Shown here: piece by piece, positions 1 through 9,200 of the stretch | Layout: each line of letters starts with the position of its first letter | How positions within the stretch are numbered: the first letter of the stretch is position 1 | Assembly (NCBI RefSeq): GCF_013307245.1 | Contig: NZ_CP028941.1 | Location: 372,001 to 436,000 of the forward strand | Direction of reading: 5' to 3' | DNA from: Polynucleobacter antarcticus | Lineage (GTDB): Bacteria; Pseudomonadota; Gammaproteobacteria; Burkholderiales; Burkholderiaceae | DNA length: 64,000 bases | Made by a program: the position numbers and the translations under genes | The notes under the pieces: generated by a model | The model's input: only the letters and a program-made list of their open reading frames with translations | Database searches by the model: none | Told to the model about the DNA's origin: nothing

Positions 1-466
1 GCAGCTGAAATAAGTCTCCGACAAACATCACTTGTATGCCGCCAAAAGGCTGATTTTTATTCGGGCCATTGGCACGTAGAAATAAATCCATAGCATCGAC
101 CACATCGGTTCTCACCATGGAGATCTCATCAATAATGAGTAGGCGGATGTCTTTATAGAGTCGCTTATCTTTGAGTGGCTTAATGTCCTCTTCCGGAAAG
201 ATCAAGCGTGGTGGCAGCCGAAAGAAAGAGTGAATTGTCACCCCTTTGACTTGAAGCGCTGCAACGCCCGTCGGGGCAACCACCACGACATTACCGGGGA
301 TATGCTCACGCAGATAGCCAATTAAGGTCGTTTTACCAGTACCGGCTTTACCGCTCACAAAAATGTAAGGATCGTGACGCTCTATGGCATCAATCACCGC
401 CTGGTATTCAGGGGTAATTTCTATTTCAGACGGAGTTAGGGCTTGGGGGGCGGTGTTCGAAGTCAT
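1..466 (-). CDS. PIF1-like AAA family helicase, N-terminal part (runs off the window)
   Basis: The ATG is at 466 and the frame stays open to the left edge, so only about the first 155 residues are visible. A Walker A motif (GKAGTGKTT) lies near residue 40 and a Walker B motif (LLIIDEISM) near residue 111. Between them is the APTGVAALQVKG-T-HSFF segment typical of PIF1/RecD-type superfamily 1B helicases. Such proteins unwind DNA with ATP in the cytoplasm; many bacterial homologues carry extra C-terminal domains that cannot be seen here. No clear Shine-Dalgarno sequence precedes the ATG. The neighbouring gene on the same strand (532-3303) ends 65 bases upstream and looks unrelated in function. 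The family call is firm; the exact subfamily is not. Confidence 0.85.
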   Translation of the reverse strand, partial: MTSNTAPQALTPSEIEITPEYQAVIDAIERHDPYIFVSGKAGTGKTTLIGYLREHIPGNVVVVAPTGVAALQVKGVTIHSFFRLPPRLIFPEEDIKPLKDKRLYKDIRLLIIDEISMVRTDVVDAMDLFLRANGPNKNQPFGGIQVMFVGDLFQL

Positions 467-531
467 AGGCAAGGAGAACTATACTCCGGGCCCATCAAGC
501 GCGCTCCAAGAAGCGCTCTGCAGCCTTCAGA

Positions 532-3303
532 CTAGCTAAACAAGTCCACTCTATTGCCACCCAATTTTTTAGCACGATACATAGACACATCAGCTAATTT
601 AAGGACATGGTCAGGCGTATCAGAATCATCGAAGAAGACTTTGCACCCAATACTAGCGCTGGAGTGATGCTCAATCATCTTGCCATCATGTTGGAGATAG
701 TAAGGCTCAATGAGGGCACTCAATATCTTGCTGGAGATAACGCTCACTTGCTCGAGGGTTTTATCAACACTTAGGCTGATTTCTGACAAAATAATGACGA
801 ACTCATCCCCACCAAAGCGGGCAACGGTATCGATTTCACGAATACACGACTGCATACGTTTGGCACTTTCAGCCAACAAAAGGTCGCCCATGTGGTGGCC
901 ATATTGATCATTCAGTACTTTTAATTTATCAAGATCGATAAATAGAATGGCGCCATAAAGCTTACTGCGCTTACTGATAGACATTGCTAATTTAATTCGA
1001 TCCATTAACAAGTATCGATTGGGCAAGCCGGTTAAGTAGTCATATAGTGCTAGCTTTTCTACTCGCTCTTCCAAAATTTTTCGCTCTAAAACGATGCTGA
1101 CTAAACTTGAGACAACCTCAATTTCTGCCAGCTCTTCAGCGCTTGGGCTATGGATTTCTTTGCGATAAGTAGCAAAGGTAGCTAAAATTTCACCCTTAGA
1201 GGAATACACAGGGTGTGACCAGCAAGACTTAAATCCCGCCTTTTCTACCCAAGGCTTTGCGAAACTCCAGTTTGGATGTGTGTCTAGATTTTCTGCAATT
1301 GAATTGAGGCCTGTTGCGATAGCATCACCACAACAAGCTACTCCTGGAGCAAGCACTAGCTGCTCAATGGCCTCATTAAAAAAGGCAGGAATACGTGGAG
1401 CTGCACCCACTTTAAATCCATTCCCCTCCTGATTGAGCAGCAAAATACTACAAAAGGTTCCAGGGCGATTTTTTTCTATGTCGGAAATGATTTGCAGCAG
1501 TACGACTTCAGCCGACGTATTTTTCGCCATTAATTCTAAGACCGTATTGCGTGTCGTATCTTGCTTGAGAACTTTTTGTTTAATCGTGATGTCCTCAATA
1601 ATGCCCCAAACCAATTTTTGCCCATCGGCATCGACTACTGTAAATCCGCTAATAGAAATCGGAAATCGGGAACCATCTTTGCGAATGTATTCCTTCTGGT
1701 ATGGAGCAAAAAATCCCGTTTGGCTTAACTGCTCGAGTTGAGAGCGTTCGTAATCAACATACTCAGGTGGCGTGATATCCCAAAAGGAGAGCTTCAAAAA
1801 CTCTTCCTTGGTGTAGCCGGTGTACTCCAATAATGCCGTATTCACCTCTATAAATTTCCCAGTTGCAAGAGTAATTAAAGCCATGCCAATGGGTGAGTGC
1901 TCAAACAGCACTTGAAACTTTTCTTCAGATCGACGCAGCTTGTGGTCACTCGATTGGACTTGATTCGTAAATACCTTAAATTCAGATTTATCGTCTTTGT
2001 ACTTCTGGGCAATCGTCTGAAAAGCCTCTTTTTCAGCAATAAAGGCATCCACAATATGGGGATCAAAGTGCGTCCCTTTTTTATTCAGAATTTCTTCAAC
2101 GGCATCCTCATGTCGCCATTCTGACTTATAGACTCGCTCGCTCACTAAAGCATCGTAAATATCAGCCAAGGCCATGATGCGTGCAGACAGGGGAATATCC
2201 TGACCTGCCAATCCTTTGGGATACCCTTGGCCATCCCATCGTTCATGGTGCGCGCCAGCAATCTCAATCGCTGCTTCGATCACGTCATCTTCTTCAAGCT
2301 CTTCGTCTAATTGAGCCTTAGCAGAGGAAAGCACATCTCCGCCAATCGTGGTGTGGGTTTTCATAATGCCCCACTCATCTTTTGTGAGCGGACCATCTTT
2401 ATAGAGAATGTTGTCAGGGATGCCTACCTTACCAATATCATGGAGCGGTGAAGCCTTAAAGAGGCAGTCCACTGTCTTAGCACTGAGGCGGTCTAGATAG
2501 TGCCCATTCTTGATGAGGCGTTCGGCCAAAAGCTTGACGTATCGTTGCGTCCGAATAATATGACTACCTGTTTCATTATCTCGCGCTAAAGCTAAGGCAT
2601 TGAGGCTGGACAGCATCTTTAATTCGGCATTAGAAGATTTTCGTTCTTCTTTTTTCCAGAGACGCTCAAGCAGAATATTGCCTATCGCAACATAGATTAG
2701 CAAGTTAGATGCAAGCCCCACGCCACGCAATATAGCTGGCAATTGATTCTCTTCATAGATCGTGTTGGCATTTGAGCTCACATGATTCGTAATATACATT
2801 CGCAAAACGATCACTACTGCTTGCAAAGCAAATGCTAGGCATAAAACATACAGCTGGCGGGACTTCTCTTTTCGCAGTTGAATGAGCACTTCGATGAGTG
2901 CCGCTATATTAAGCACTAAGATAGCGCCACTTATTAAAAATACCCGCGCATTAAAAGAGCCATACTGCCTTAAGAGCTCAAAAGCTACTAAAAATACCAT
3001 CATTCCTATCCAAAATACACGGGATGAAATGAGTTCCCGCTTATAGCGCCAGGAGCGGATGAACAACAGCGTAGCCAAACCAGAAAATACCAGCGCAGTA
3101 TTGGCAAAAGATAAAAAATATGTTGAACTAAATCCGGCTAAGAAAAAACTAAAACTGGATAGCACCATCAGTATCAGCGCCGTTGACCAGTAATGATGGG
3201 ATTTAGCTGAGGAGCTCTGCGCTTTTCCCGTTAACGATCCCAAAAAGATCATCAGGACAATCAATCCATAAGACAAGTAAAAGAATTGATTAAACAGTTC
3301 CAT
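532..3303 (-). CDS. Membrane HD-GYP/PAS/GAF/GGDEF cyclic-di-GMP protein
   Basis: This is about 923 residues from the ATG at 3303; an upstream TTG at 3345 would add 14 poor-looking residues. Domain order: seven or eight hydrophobic segments in the first ~220 residues, an HD-GYP domain with HDIGK and [13 protein letters not shown] motifs, a PAS domain ([11 protein letters not shown] onward), a GAF domain, and a C-terminal GGDEF domain with an intact RFGGDEF loop and an RxxD inhibitory site (REID) five residues before it. In known families GGDEF makes cyclic-di-GMP and HD-GYP hydrolyses it, so the protein could do both at the inner membrane in response to membrane, PAS and GAF inputs. No catalytic residue is visibly lost. 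It is divergent from the LuxR gene at 3576, with a shared upstream region carrying two palindromes. Confidence 0.9.
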   Translation of the reverse strand: MELFNQFFYLSYGLIVLMIFLGSLTGKAQSSSAKSHHYWSTALILMVLSSFSFFLAGFSSTYFLSFANTALVFSGLATLLFIRSWRYKRELISSRVFWIGMMVFLVAFELLRQYGSFNARVFLISGAILVLNIAALIEVLIQLRKEKSRQLYVLCLAFALQAVVIVLRMYITNHVSSNANTIYEENQLPAILRGVGLASNLLIYVAIGNILLERLWKKEERKSSNAELKMLSSLNALALARDNETGSHIIRTQRYVKLLAERLIKNGHYLDRLSAKTVDCLFKASPLHDIGKVGIPDNILYKDGPLTKDEWGIMKTHTTIGGDVLSSAKAQLDEELEEDDVIEAAIEIAGAHHERWDGQGYPKGLAGQDIPLSARIMALADIYDALVSERVYKSEWRHEDAVEEILNKKGTHFDPHIVDAFIAEKEAFQTIAQKYKDDKSEFKVFTNQVQSSDHKLRRSEEKFQVLFEHSPIGMALITLATGKFIEVNTALLEYTGYTKEEFLKLSFWDITPPEYVDYERSQLEQLSQTGFFAPYQKEYIRKDGSRFPISISGFTVVDADGQKLVWGIIEDITIKQKVLKQDTTRNTVLELMAKNTSAEVVLLQIISDIEKNRPGTFCSILLLNQEGNGFKVGAAPRIPAFFNEAIEQLVLAPGVACCGDAIATGLNSIAENLDTHPNWSFAKPWVEKAGFKSCWSHPVYSSKGEILATFATYRKEIHSPSAEELAEIEVVSSLVSIVLERKILEERVEKLALYDYLTGLPNRYLLMDRIKLAMSISKRSKLYGAILFIDLDKLKVLNDQYGHHMGDLLLAESAKRMQSCIREIDTVARFGGDEFVIILSEISLSVDKTLEQVSVISSKILSALIEPYYLQHDGKMIEHHSSASIGCKVFFDDSDTPDHVLKLADVSMYRAKKLGGNRVDLFS

Positions 3304-3488
3304 ACTATTTTGAAAGTTTATTTTGAGGGGATAAAAAATACACAATCACTCATTCGGGAAATCATTAATAAGGCTTGATGTGGGCTAAGTGGGTCATTCA
3401 ATTATTTTGATTTGTAATAAAGTTATTGATTTTAATTGGCTAACAAAAACTTTATTGAGGTTTGTTGGATAGTTAAGCTCACAATAGC

Positions 3489-3504
3489 TAGTACAAAAAT
3501 ACTA
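3489..3504. promoter_or_regulatory. Palindrome TAGTAC-AAAA-ATACTA (operator candidate)
   Basis: Two six-base arms are separated by four bases; the second arm differs by one base from perfect symmetry. It lies in the 272-base space between the divergent genes at 3303 and 3576, which otherwise shows only AT-rich sequence. It has the same 6-4-6 layout as the sites at 3550, 14660, 24921, 25001, 25023, 28470 and 32132. Confidence 0.45.
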
Positions 3505-3549
3505 TATTTAATTAATAATCAGTTATTTTGCTCATTCTCTTGAATGAAG

Positions 3550-3565
3550 TAGTACCACCGTACTA
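3550..3565. promoter_or_regulatory. Palindrome TAGTAC-CACC-GTACTA (operator candidate)
   Basis: This is a perfect inverted repeat with six-base arms and a four-base spacer, ending 10 bases before the ATG of the LuxR-type regulator at 3576. At that place a bound protein would block the ribosome site or promoter, so autorepression is a reasonable inference. It is related to the other sites of this layout in the 3.5-32 kb region. Confidence 0.55.
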
Positions 3566-3575
3566 GAATGAGGGC

Positions 3576-4304
3576 ATGACTCCAGCCCGCTTAACTAGCC
3601 AAAAATCCATCCGTGTTCACGTGATTGAGCCTCAAGCAATCTCTTTATGGGGAATTAAAGAGCTTGTTAATAGCAATAAACAATTTGAGGTTTGTGCCTG
3701 TTCAACGGATGGTGTTTCTGCGTTGAAGGATGCAGAGAATATTCAACCCCATATTATTTTGATTGAACCGGAGCTTGAAGGAGAAGACTCCATCGCTCTG
3801 ATCGATGCATTGATTCAGAAAACGGCTGCCAAAGTAGTCCTTCTAACATCGAACCGAGATCCATTATTACAAGATCGCGCTATTCTCAAAGGTGCCAAGG
3901 GAGTCATTCTTAAAACAGATCCCCCTGAAACTCTACTCAAGGCATTAGAAAAGATTCATGAAGGCGAGCTTTGGCTTAATCGCCATGCCACTTCGCGTAT
4001 CTTGAAAAAAATGGCTGAGCCGCATGCCACTAAAGATCTCAGTGATGAACAACTAAAACTGGCTGAACTCACCCCTAAAGAAACTCTGATCACTAAAGCA
4101 ATTCAGCTCTATCCCAAAAAGACCTTACGAGAGGTGGCCAGTTCCCTGCACATTAGTGAACATACCTTGCGTAATCACCTGGCCTCTATTTATGACAAAT
4201 TAAGTGTCAGAAACCGCCTTGAGCTTTATGTGTTTTGCGGAAAGTATCAAAAAACGGATGACCCCAATCATCACCCTAAGCGTCGCTCAAACGATGGACA
4301 ATAG
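3576..4304 (+). CDS. LuxR/NarL-type response regulator with altered phosphoacceptor
   Basis: At 242 residues this has the usual length and order of a NarL-type regulator: a receiver-like domain (about 12-130), a linker, and a LuxR helix-turn-helix (about 166-220, with LREVASSLHISEHTLRNHL). The expected phosphoacceptor Asp aligns with Glu64 (HIILIEP), and the upstream acidic pair is reduced to Glu18-Pro19. The conserved Thr91 and Lys113 remain. A Glu here often mimics phosphorylation or signals a receiver that works without a kinase; no histidine kinase gene is adjacent. The ATG at 3576 is 10 bases after a perfect palindrome. The gene is convergent with the TPR gene at 4330. It is a plausible but unproven candidate for the protein that reads the palindromes of this region. 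Confidence 0.85.
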   Translation: MTPARLTSQKSIRVHVIEPQAISLWGIKELVNSNKQFEVCACSTDGVSALKDAENIQPHIILIEPELEGEDSIALIDALIQKTAAKVVLLTSNRDPLLQDRAILKGAKGVILKTDPPETLLKALEKIHEGELWLNRHATSRILKKMAEPHATKDLSDEQLKLAELTPKETLITKAIQLYPKKTLREVASSLHISEHTLRNHLASIYDKLSVRNRLELYVFCGKYQKTDDPNHHPKRRSNDGQ

Positions 4305-4329
4305 CCGCGAGTAATAGATAGCAAAAAAG

Positions 4330-5238
4330 CTAGTTTAAGAAACTCCTTGCCTTAGCAAGTCCTTGTAGAGCATCTCCATAACTTGAATTGAGCGCTACTG
4401 CCCTCTCGTAATCTCCGCAGGCTTTTGCATATGCTTTGAGATTCATCCAAGCAGCCGCCCGATTATTAAAGGCCTCAGCATATTGATGATTGAGCGTAAT
4501 GGCTTTATTGAAGCAGTCCAGCGCCTCATTAAATCGCTTTAAGACACACAAAAGAACCCCAACATTGTTGAGCAAAACCGCACTTTTGGGTGCAATACCT
4601 AGCGCCTGCTCATACTCCTTGAGGGCATCCTGATAGCGACCTTCAGTAATCATCACCTTAGCCAAATTTGAGAGTAGTTCAATGTTGTCAGGACTTATTT
4701 TGAGGGCTTTAGAAAAGTCTTCTGAGGCTTTTTGAGTTTGATGGGTTCCTACAAAATAAAGCCCACGATTTTGAAGCGCATCTACATAGTCTGCCTCGAG
4801 TGCAATGGCAGTATTGTAATTTTTGAGCGCCAAATCATTTTTATTTAACTGGAGATAGGCATTTGCCAGATTGTTAAAGGCTTTTGCATTCTTGGGCTCG
4901 ATTTCGCAAGCCATCTTAAACAGGTTGCTAGCCATGTCATGGCTTTTCATTTGGACAGCGATTAATCCCATACTATGTACTGCCAAGAAATGTTTAGGCT
5001 CTTTTTTTAGAACTGTTTGATAAGCAGTCCAAGCTTCATTTAATTGACCTTGATGATGATATTCAATTGCTTTCTCTAGCGCCGAGCTATTCTTTATGAG
5101 TTTTCCACTGCTTTTCTTGCTAGTCTTTTTGGGGATTGCTCGATCTTTAATTTCCGCCTTTTTAGCTACTGCTGTTGCTGAATTTTTTTTGACAGTCGGC
5201 TTTGCTACCGAAGCTTTCTTATTTGTGGGTTTTTTCAT
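4330..5238 (-). CDS. TPR repeat protein with a lysine-rich N-terminus
   Basis: The 302 residues divide into a basic Lys/Ala/Ser-rich stretch of about 50 residues without a signal peptide and then about seven tetratricopeptide repeats in tandem. Repeat hallmarks (AFNNLANAYLQLNK, LLSNLAKVMITEGRYQDAL, LLNNVGVLLCVLKRFNEAL) recur every 34 residues. TPR arrays are protein-binding scaffolds, so no reaction is expected. The histone-like tail could contact nucleic acid or acidic partners, which is inference. The start is the ATG at 5238. The gene is convergent with the regulator at 3576 and faces the decayed phosphodiesterase gene at 5447. Its partner is not evident. Confidence 0.8.
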   Translation of the reverse strand: MKKPTNKKASVAKPTVKKNSATAVAKKAEIKDRAIPKKTSKKSSGKLIKNSSALEKAIEYHHQGQLNEAWTAYQTVLKKEPKHFLAVHSMGLIAVQMKSHDMASNLFKMACEIEPKNAKAFNNLANAYLQLNKNDLALKNYNTAIALEADYVDALQNRGLYFVGTHQTQKASEDFSKALKISPDNIELLSNLAKVMITEGRYQDALKEYEQALGIAPKSAVLLNNVGVLLCVLKRFNEALDCFNKAITLNHQYAEAFNNRAAAWMNLKAYAKACGDYERAVALNSSYGDALQGLAKARSFLN

Positions 5239-5446
5239 CTGAGCGCACCAGTTGGATCTTATATTGCAAGTAGAAAGAGTAATGATTTTGAATGCATTTT
5301 GAATGTATTTGTAATATCGTCCATTTCAATATATCACTAAAGCAGCGTGTTGCTCTACTATGTAATTCCCCTGTTGACCAGTGGGATGTTGCCTTTACCT
5401 TTAGCAAAAAGTAGATGGGCTATAGCAAAAAAATGATTGTAAAACG

Positions 5447-6110
5447 ATGACTTGTATTTTGCGTATTCTAGGTTGCAGTGGCAACGTTAGGCAAGATCTG
5501 AGAACAACTTCATTCTTGCTCAATGACCATATCTGTCACCTGCCCTTTATTCTCGATGCAGTGGAGTTCATCGTGCAAAGCCATTAGTAGTTTTTGGTAT
5601 CCAACAAACAATTGAAGCTCTGAAAAAGCACATTTTTAACAATGTCATGTGGCCTGACTTTACCAAGATTCCAGGCGCAGAAAATCCCAGCGTCGTAGTC
5701 CAAACCATAAAGATTGGTCAAACTATTGCTGTAGATTAAATTCAGATTACCGCCCTACCCGTCAATCACAGCATTTCCGCTTATGGCTATTGGATTGATT
5801 CTGGTGAAGGAGCTTTGGTCACAAGAAAAAAGGGGGCTGAGAAAACATAGGGAATAGAAGAGATCAATACCTCAAGCATCTGATTATTGAGACTTCTTTT
5901 ACCAATACTGGAAAGGTATTAGCCAAACTATCTGGCCACTATCATCCTGAAAAACTGTGTGAAGATTTAGCGAAGTTTGCGCATTCTTGCCAGATTTGGA
6001 TTGCCCATCTTAAGCCGGATGAAGCCTCCAAGATCATGGATGAAATCACTTCAAACCCCATAGGGGATAAGGTTCAAACCTTGCAGAATAAGCAATTACT
6101 GCAGTTTTAA
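5447..6110 (+). pseudogene. Decayed class II-like cyclic-nucleotide phosphodiesterase (metallo-beta-lactamase fold)
   Basis: Frames with stops encode pieces that line up in order with bacterial metallo-beta-lactamase-fold 3',5'-cyclic-nucleotide phosphodiesterases. These are an N-terminal LGCSGNVRQDLRTTSFLL piece, then HICHLPFILDAVEF, then a piece with ALKKHIFNNVMWPDFTKIPG, then ITALPVNHSISAYGYWIDSG, and a C-terminal piece with LIIETSF, IWIAHLKPDE and a TAA at 6108-6110. In-frame stops occur near 5584 and 5737. The segment that should hold the metal-binding THxHxDH motif is missing between FLLND and HICHLPF, as is the SGDT segment after IDSGEGAL. The gene therefore cannot make an active enzyme. 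In intact relatives the enzyme hydrolyses cAMP or cGMP. The family call is from recognised motifs, not a search. Confidence 0.75.
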
Positions 6111-6160
6111 CTAAAATAAACTGGCGATTATTGATCATGATCTATTCAGATAATTGAATA

Positions 6161-6197
6161 AAAAAGACGGACTATCCAAAGAGTTGTCCGTCTTTTT
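6161..6197 (-). terminator. Rho-independent terminator after the adhesin gene
   Basis: An inverted repeat with arms AAAAAGACGGAC and GTCCGTCTTTTT is separated by about 13 bases, and each arm ends in a run of A or T. It can work in both directions. It lies about 40 bases beyond the adhesin stop codon and about 50 bases after the phosphodiesterase remnant. Confidence 0.75.
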
Positions 6198-6239
6198 AAC
6201 ATCATGCAGTAACAATACTGCTCTATCAATTCCTACTGT

Positions 6240-9200
6240 TTAACCATGCCACTGAATCTTATCGACGTTGTTAATGTCGTGTGAAGCACCATCAGCTGTA
6301 ACAATGGTGACAGAGTTATCGGCACTCTCGGAAGCAAAGGTAATTTGATTATTCGTCGCATCAACTTTAGCATCACCAGAATTAATAATCACTGTCCAAT
6401 CACCCGCACCATTGGCGTAGTTACCATCATTCAAGGTACCACCAGCAGCTATGATCGATCCAGGGCCACCATGATCACTCGCAATATCGATCACGTCAGT
6501 CCAGCTCTTATTGCTCAGTAAGTTTTCACTAGTGTCACCACCTACGAACTGAGATAGGATATCTTCTGTACCGACTTCTTGACCTGGCAAGGTGGCAATC
6601 TCATATGTCTGGCCACCCAACTCCACCATGAGAGTAGAGCTTGAAGCAGTATCTGCTAATTGATCAATATGGGTAATTGACTCGATAGCATCTGCATTAG
6701 CAATGATGGCTGCGATATCCAATGGCTCATAGACATCACTCACTGCAAAGCCAACGTCTTCTGCGATATGCAATTGACCATCACTAGTAGTGTAAGTAGT
6801 TTGACCATACACAATCACATCACCATTGGCTTCGAAACGAACTTGGCCATCTGAAGTGAGTGACAGGCTAGTAATACCGCGATCAGCTAAGCTTAAGTAC
6901 TCACCACTATCAACAATACCGTCACTGTCAGCGTCTTGCCAGACACCAAACTTCGTAAAGTCAGCGTCTGAGCTGTCAAAGACACCATCTTTATTCGTGT
7001 CGTAGACTTTGGCCAAACCTTGAAGGTCGGTCTCACCATCCTGAGTAGCAAAACTAATTTGCAATTCATTGTCAGGTAACTTCAGGGCGAGTAAACCGTC
7101 AGCAGATGAGACCCAAGCCGTAGATTGTAATAAGTTTTGACCACTATAGTCATAAACAACTTGCGCATTTTGACTGAGGTAGTTAATACCATCTTGGTTC
7201 AAATCAATCGCAATGGGTGTTACGGTAATAGTGTTGTATGTACCTCTTGTTATTGTTAGGTTTCCTGAGTTTAGAGCAATAGTAGTAATGGCTGTAACAC
7301 CAGTCAACTTAATTAACACGTCATTTCCACCTACCCCTGCAACACCATCTGAAATAAAGAGGAAGTAATTACCAGTACTATTGACTTTAAAGAAAGCAAA
7401 CTCACCGGCAGTATCAGTAGCAGCAGTAAATCGAGTAGTGATATCACTGAGAGCATCTGCTAAAGTAGCCCCCGAAAGAGATGCAAAAGTTGCTACGCCC
7501 GTACTTGTATTTATTAAAGCCTGAGTGGCGGTGGCTGCATTTGCATTCCCCCCTACGGTCAACGTTTGGCTGAAATCAATTACGTCTCCAGTGTTAAGAG
7601 CACCAACGGTATAGTCAGTAATTGTGTCCGCCAGAACATCTGTTTGACCACTGGCCCCTGAAGAGAAAACAAAGGCATCTGAACCAGTGCCACCAGTAAT
7701 TGAGTCAGCACCCGCTCCGCCATTAATGGAGTCCGCACCTGAGCCGCCAGTGATGGTGTCAGCATTTGCACTGCCAGTAATCGTGAAGCCTTCTGACTGA
7801 CCACTGAGGTTAATGGTGATTGCAGAAGCACCAGAAGCATTGATGTTTTCAATACTAGATAAACGACCGTCAGTAGCACCAGCAGTATTCAGGTCTGCAG
7901 AAGTTTCTGACAAAGTCAGAGTATCGGTACCAGTACCACCATCAAGGGTATCGGCTCCAACAAAACCAACGAAGGTATCGTTGCCTAATCCGCCGATTAA
8001 TATATCGTCTCCAGCGCCACCAGTAATCGAATCATCGCCATCACCACCATCAATACGGTCAACTCCTGAACCCCCTGTCAAGGTATCGTTTCCACCCAAA
8101 CCTAAAATCAAATGGGTTTCAGAGTTATTAGGTGCGGCTATAGTGTTAGCAGCATCAGTTCCGGTCTGCACATAAGTGCCCGCACCCAAATTAATCGTCA
8201 GGCTAGCATCACTAAAGTCTCCATCTGCCTGCTGCAAACGATAAGTAAAGACTTCTTGCTGACCGGTCCTGTCTGTCGCGCCTGATGTCATCGTATAAGT
8301 ATATGAACCATCGCTTCTCAGGCTTAAGTTGCCGTAGGTACCGGCAATAATCGTACCACCTGAACTAATACTGGTTCCTGCACCTGCAATAGAGGCACCA
8401 TTTGAAGCGAACATTACAGTAGCACCTTCAGAGCCTAGGCTATCAACAGTACCGAAAGGATCAGTACCAGAAAAAGCGATATTTTCATTGAGGATGACAT
8501 TACCAGTAATAGCCGCTGCAGAGTAAGTGGTGGTAGCGGGTGCAGTATTCGATTGAACAAAATTGTCAAGAAGCATGCGTAAATTTGAGGAGCCGGGACC
8601 GCCACTTTCATCATCCACAGTAAGTAGCAATCTATATTCTGTGCTAGCTGTTAAATTATTAATCGTTTTCAGATTATTACTTTGGACTGCGAATGTAGTA
8701 TTGTCAGCAGTATTTGTAAAGGAGACTGCGCTATTAGAACCCCATGTCCCATCAGCTTTTTTAAACCAAAGTTGATAAGAAGCAGTATCCCCACTTGCGA
8801 ATCTATCTGAGGCTAGTGCTGCATTAAATGATATTGAGGTGGCACCCGTAAAGACTGGTGTAAATAGTGATGCTACAAAACCGGCATCGCTATCCCTATC
8901 TTCAATTCTTAACCATTTTTCAGCACTTCCACTTCTATAACTAGTATCGAAACTACTACCATTGTTGCTCGATGTAATCCATTTATTTGTTTCGGTTGCG
9001 GCAACTGCTGCAGTAAAGGTTGTTTCACCATCAATAACAGTTGTAACAGTATCTCCGGAACCTGTAGTAGCATCAAAGGTCCAGTAATCCGTGGTCGCAC
9101 TCGCAGAATTTTGTGATGAAAAATTAGTGAGAGTGGTAGGTGTAGTAGTTCCACTGGTAATAGTTTCTGTTACTACAGCTTGATTGAAGTTGTCATAAGC

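Noticed and set aside
3304..3345. TTG start at 3345 for the HD-GYP/GGDEF protein
   Set aside because: The extra 14 residues lack a ribosome site and the ATG at 3303 leads directly into the first membrane helix.
7813..8175. Long plus-strand frames opposite the adhesin (also around 13289-14167)
   Set aside because: They are opposite a repetitive Asp/Gly/Thr-rich gene whose composition leaves the other strand open; no start site or family features were seen.
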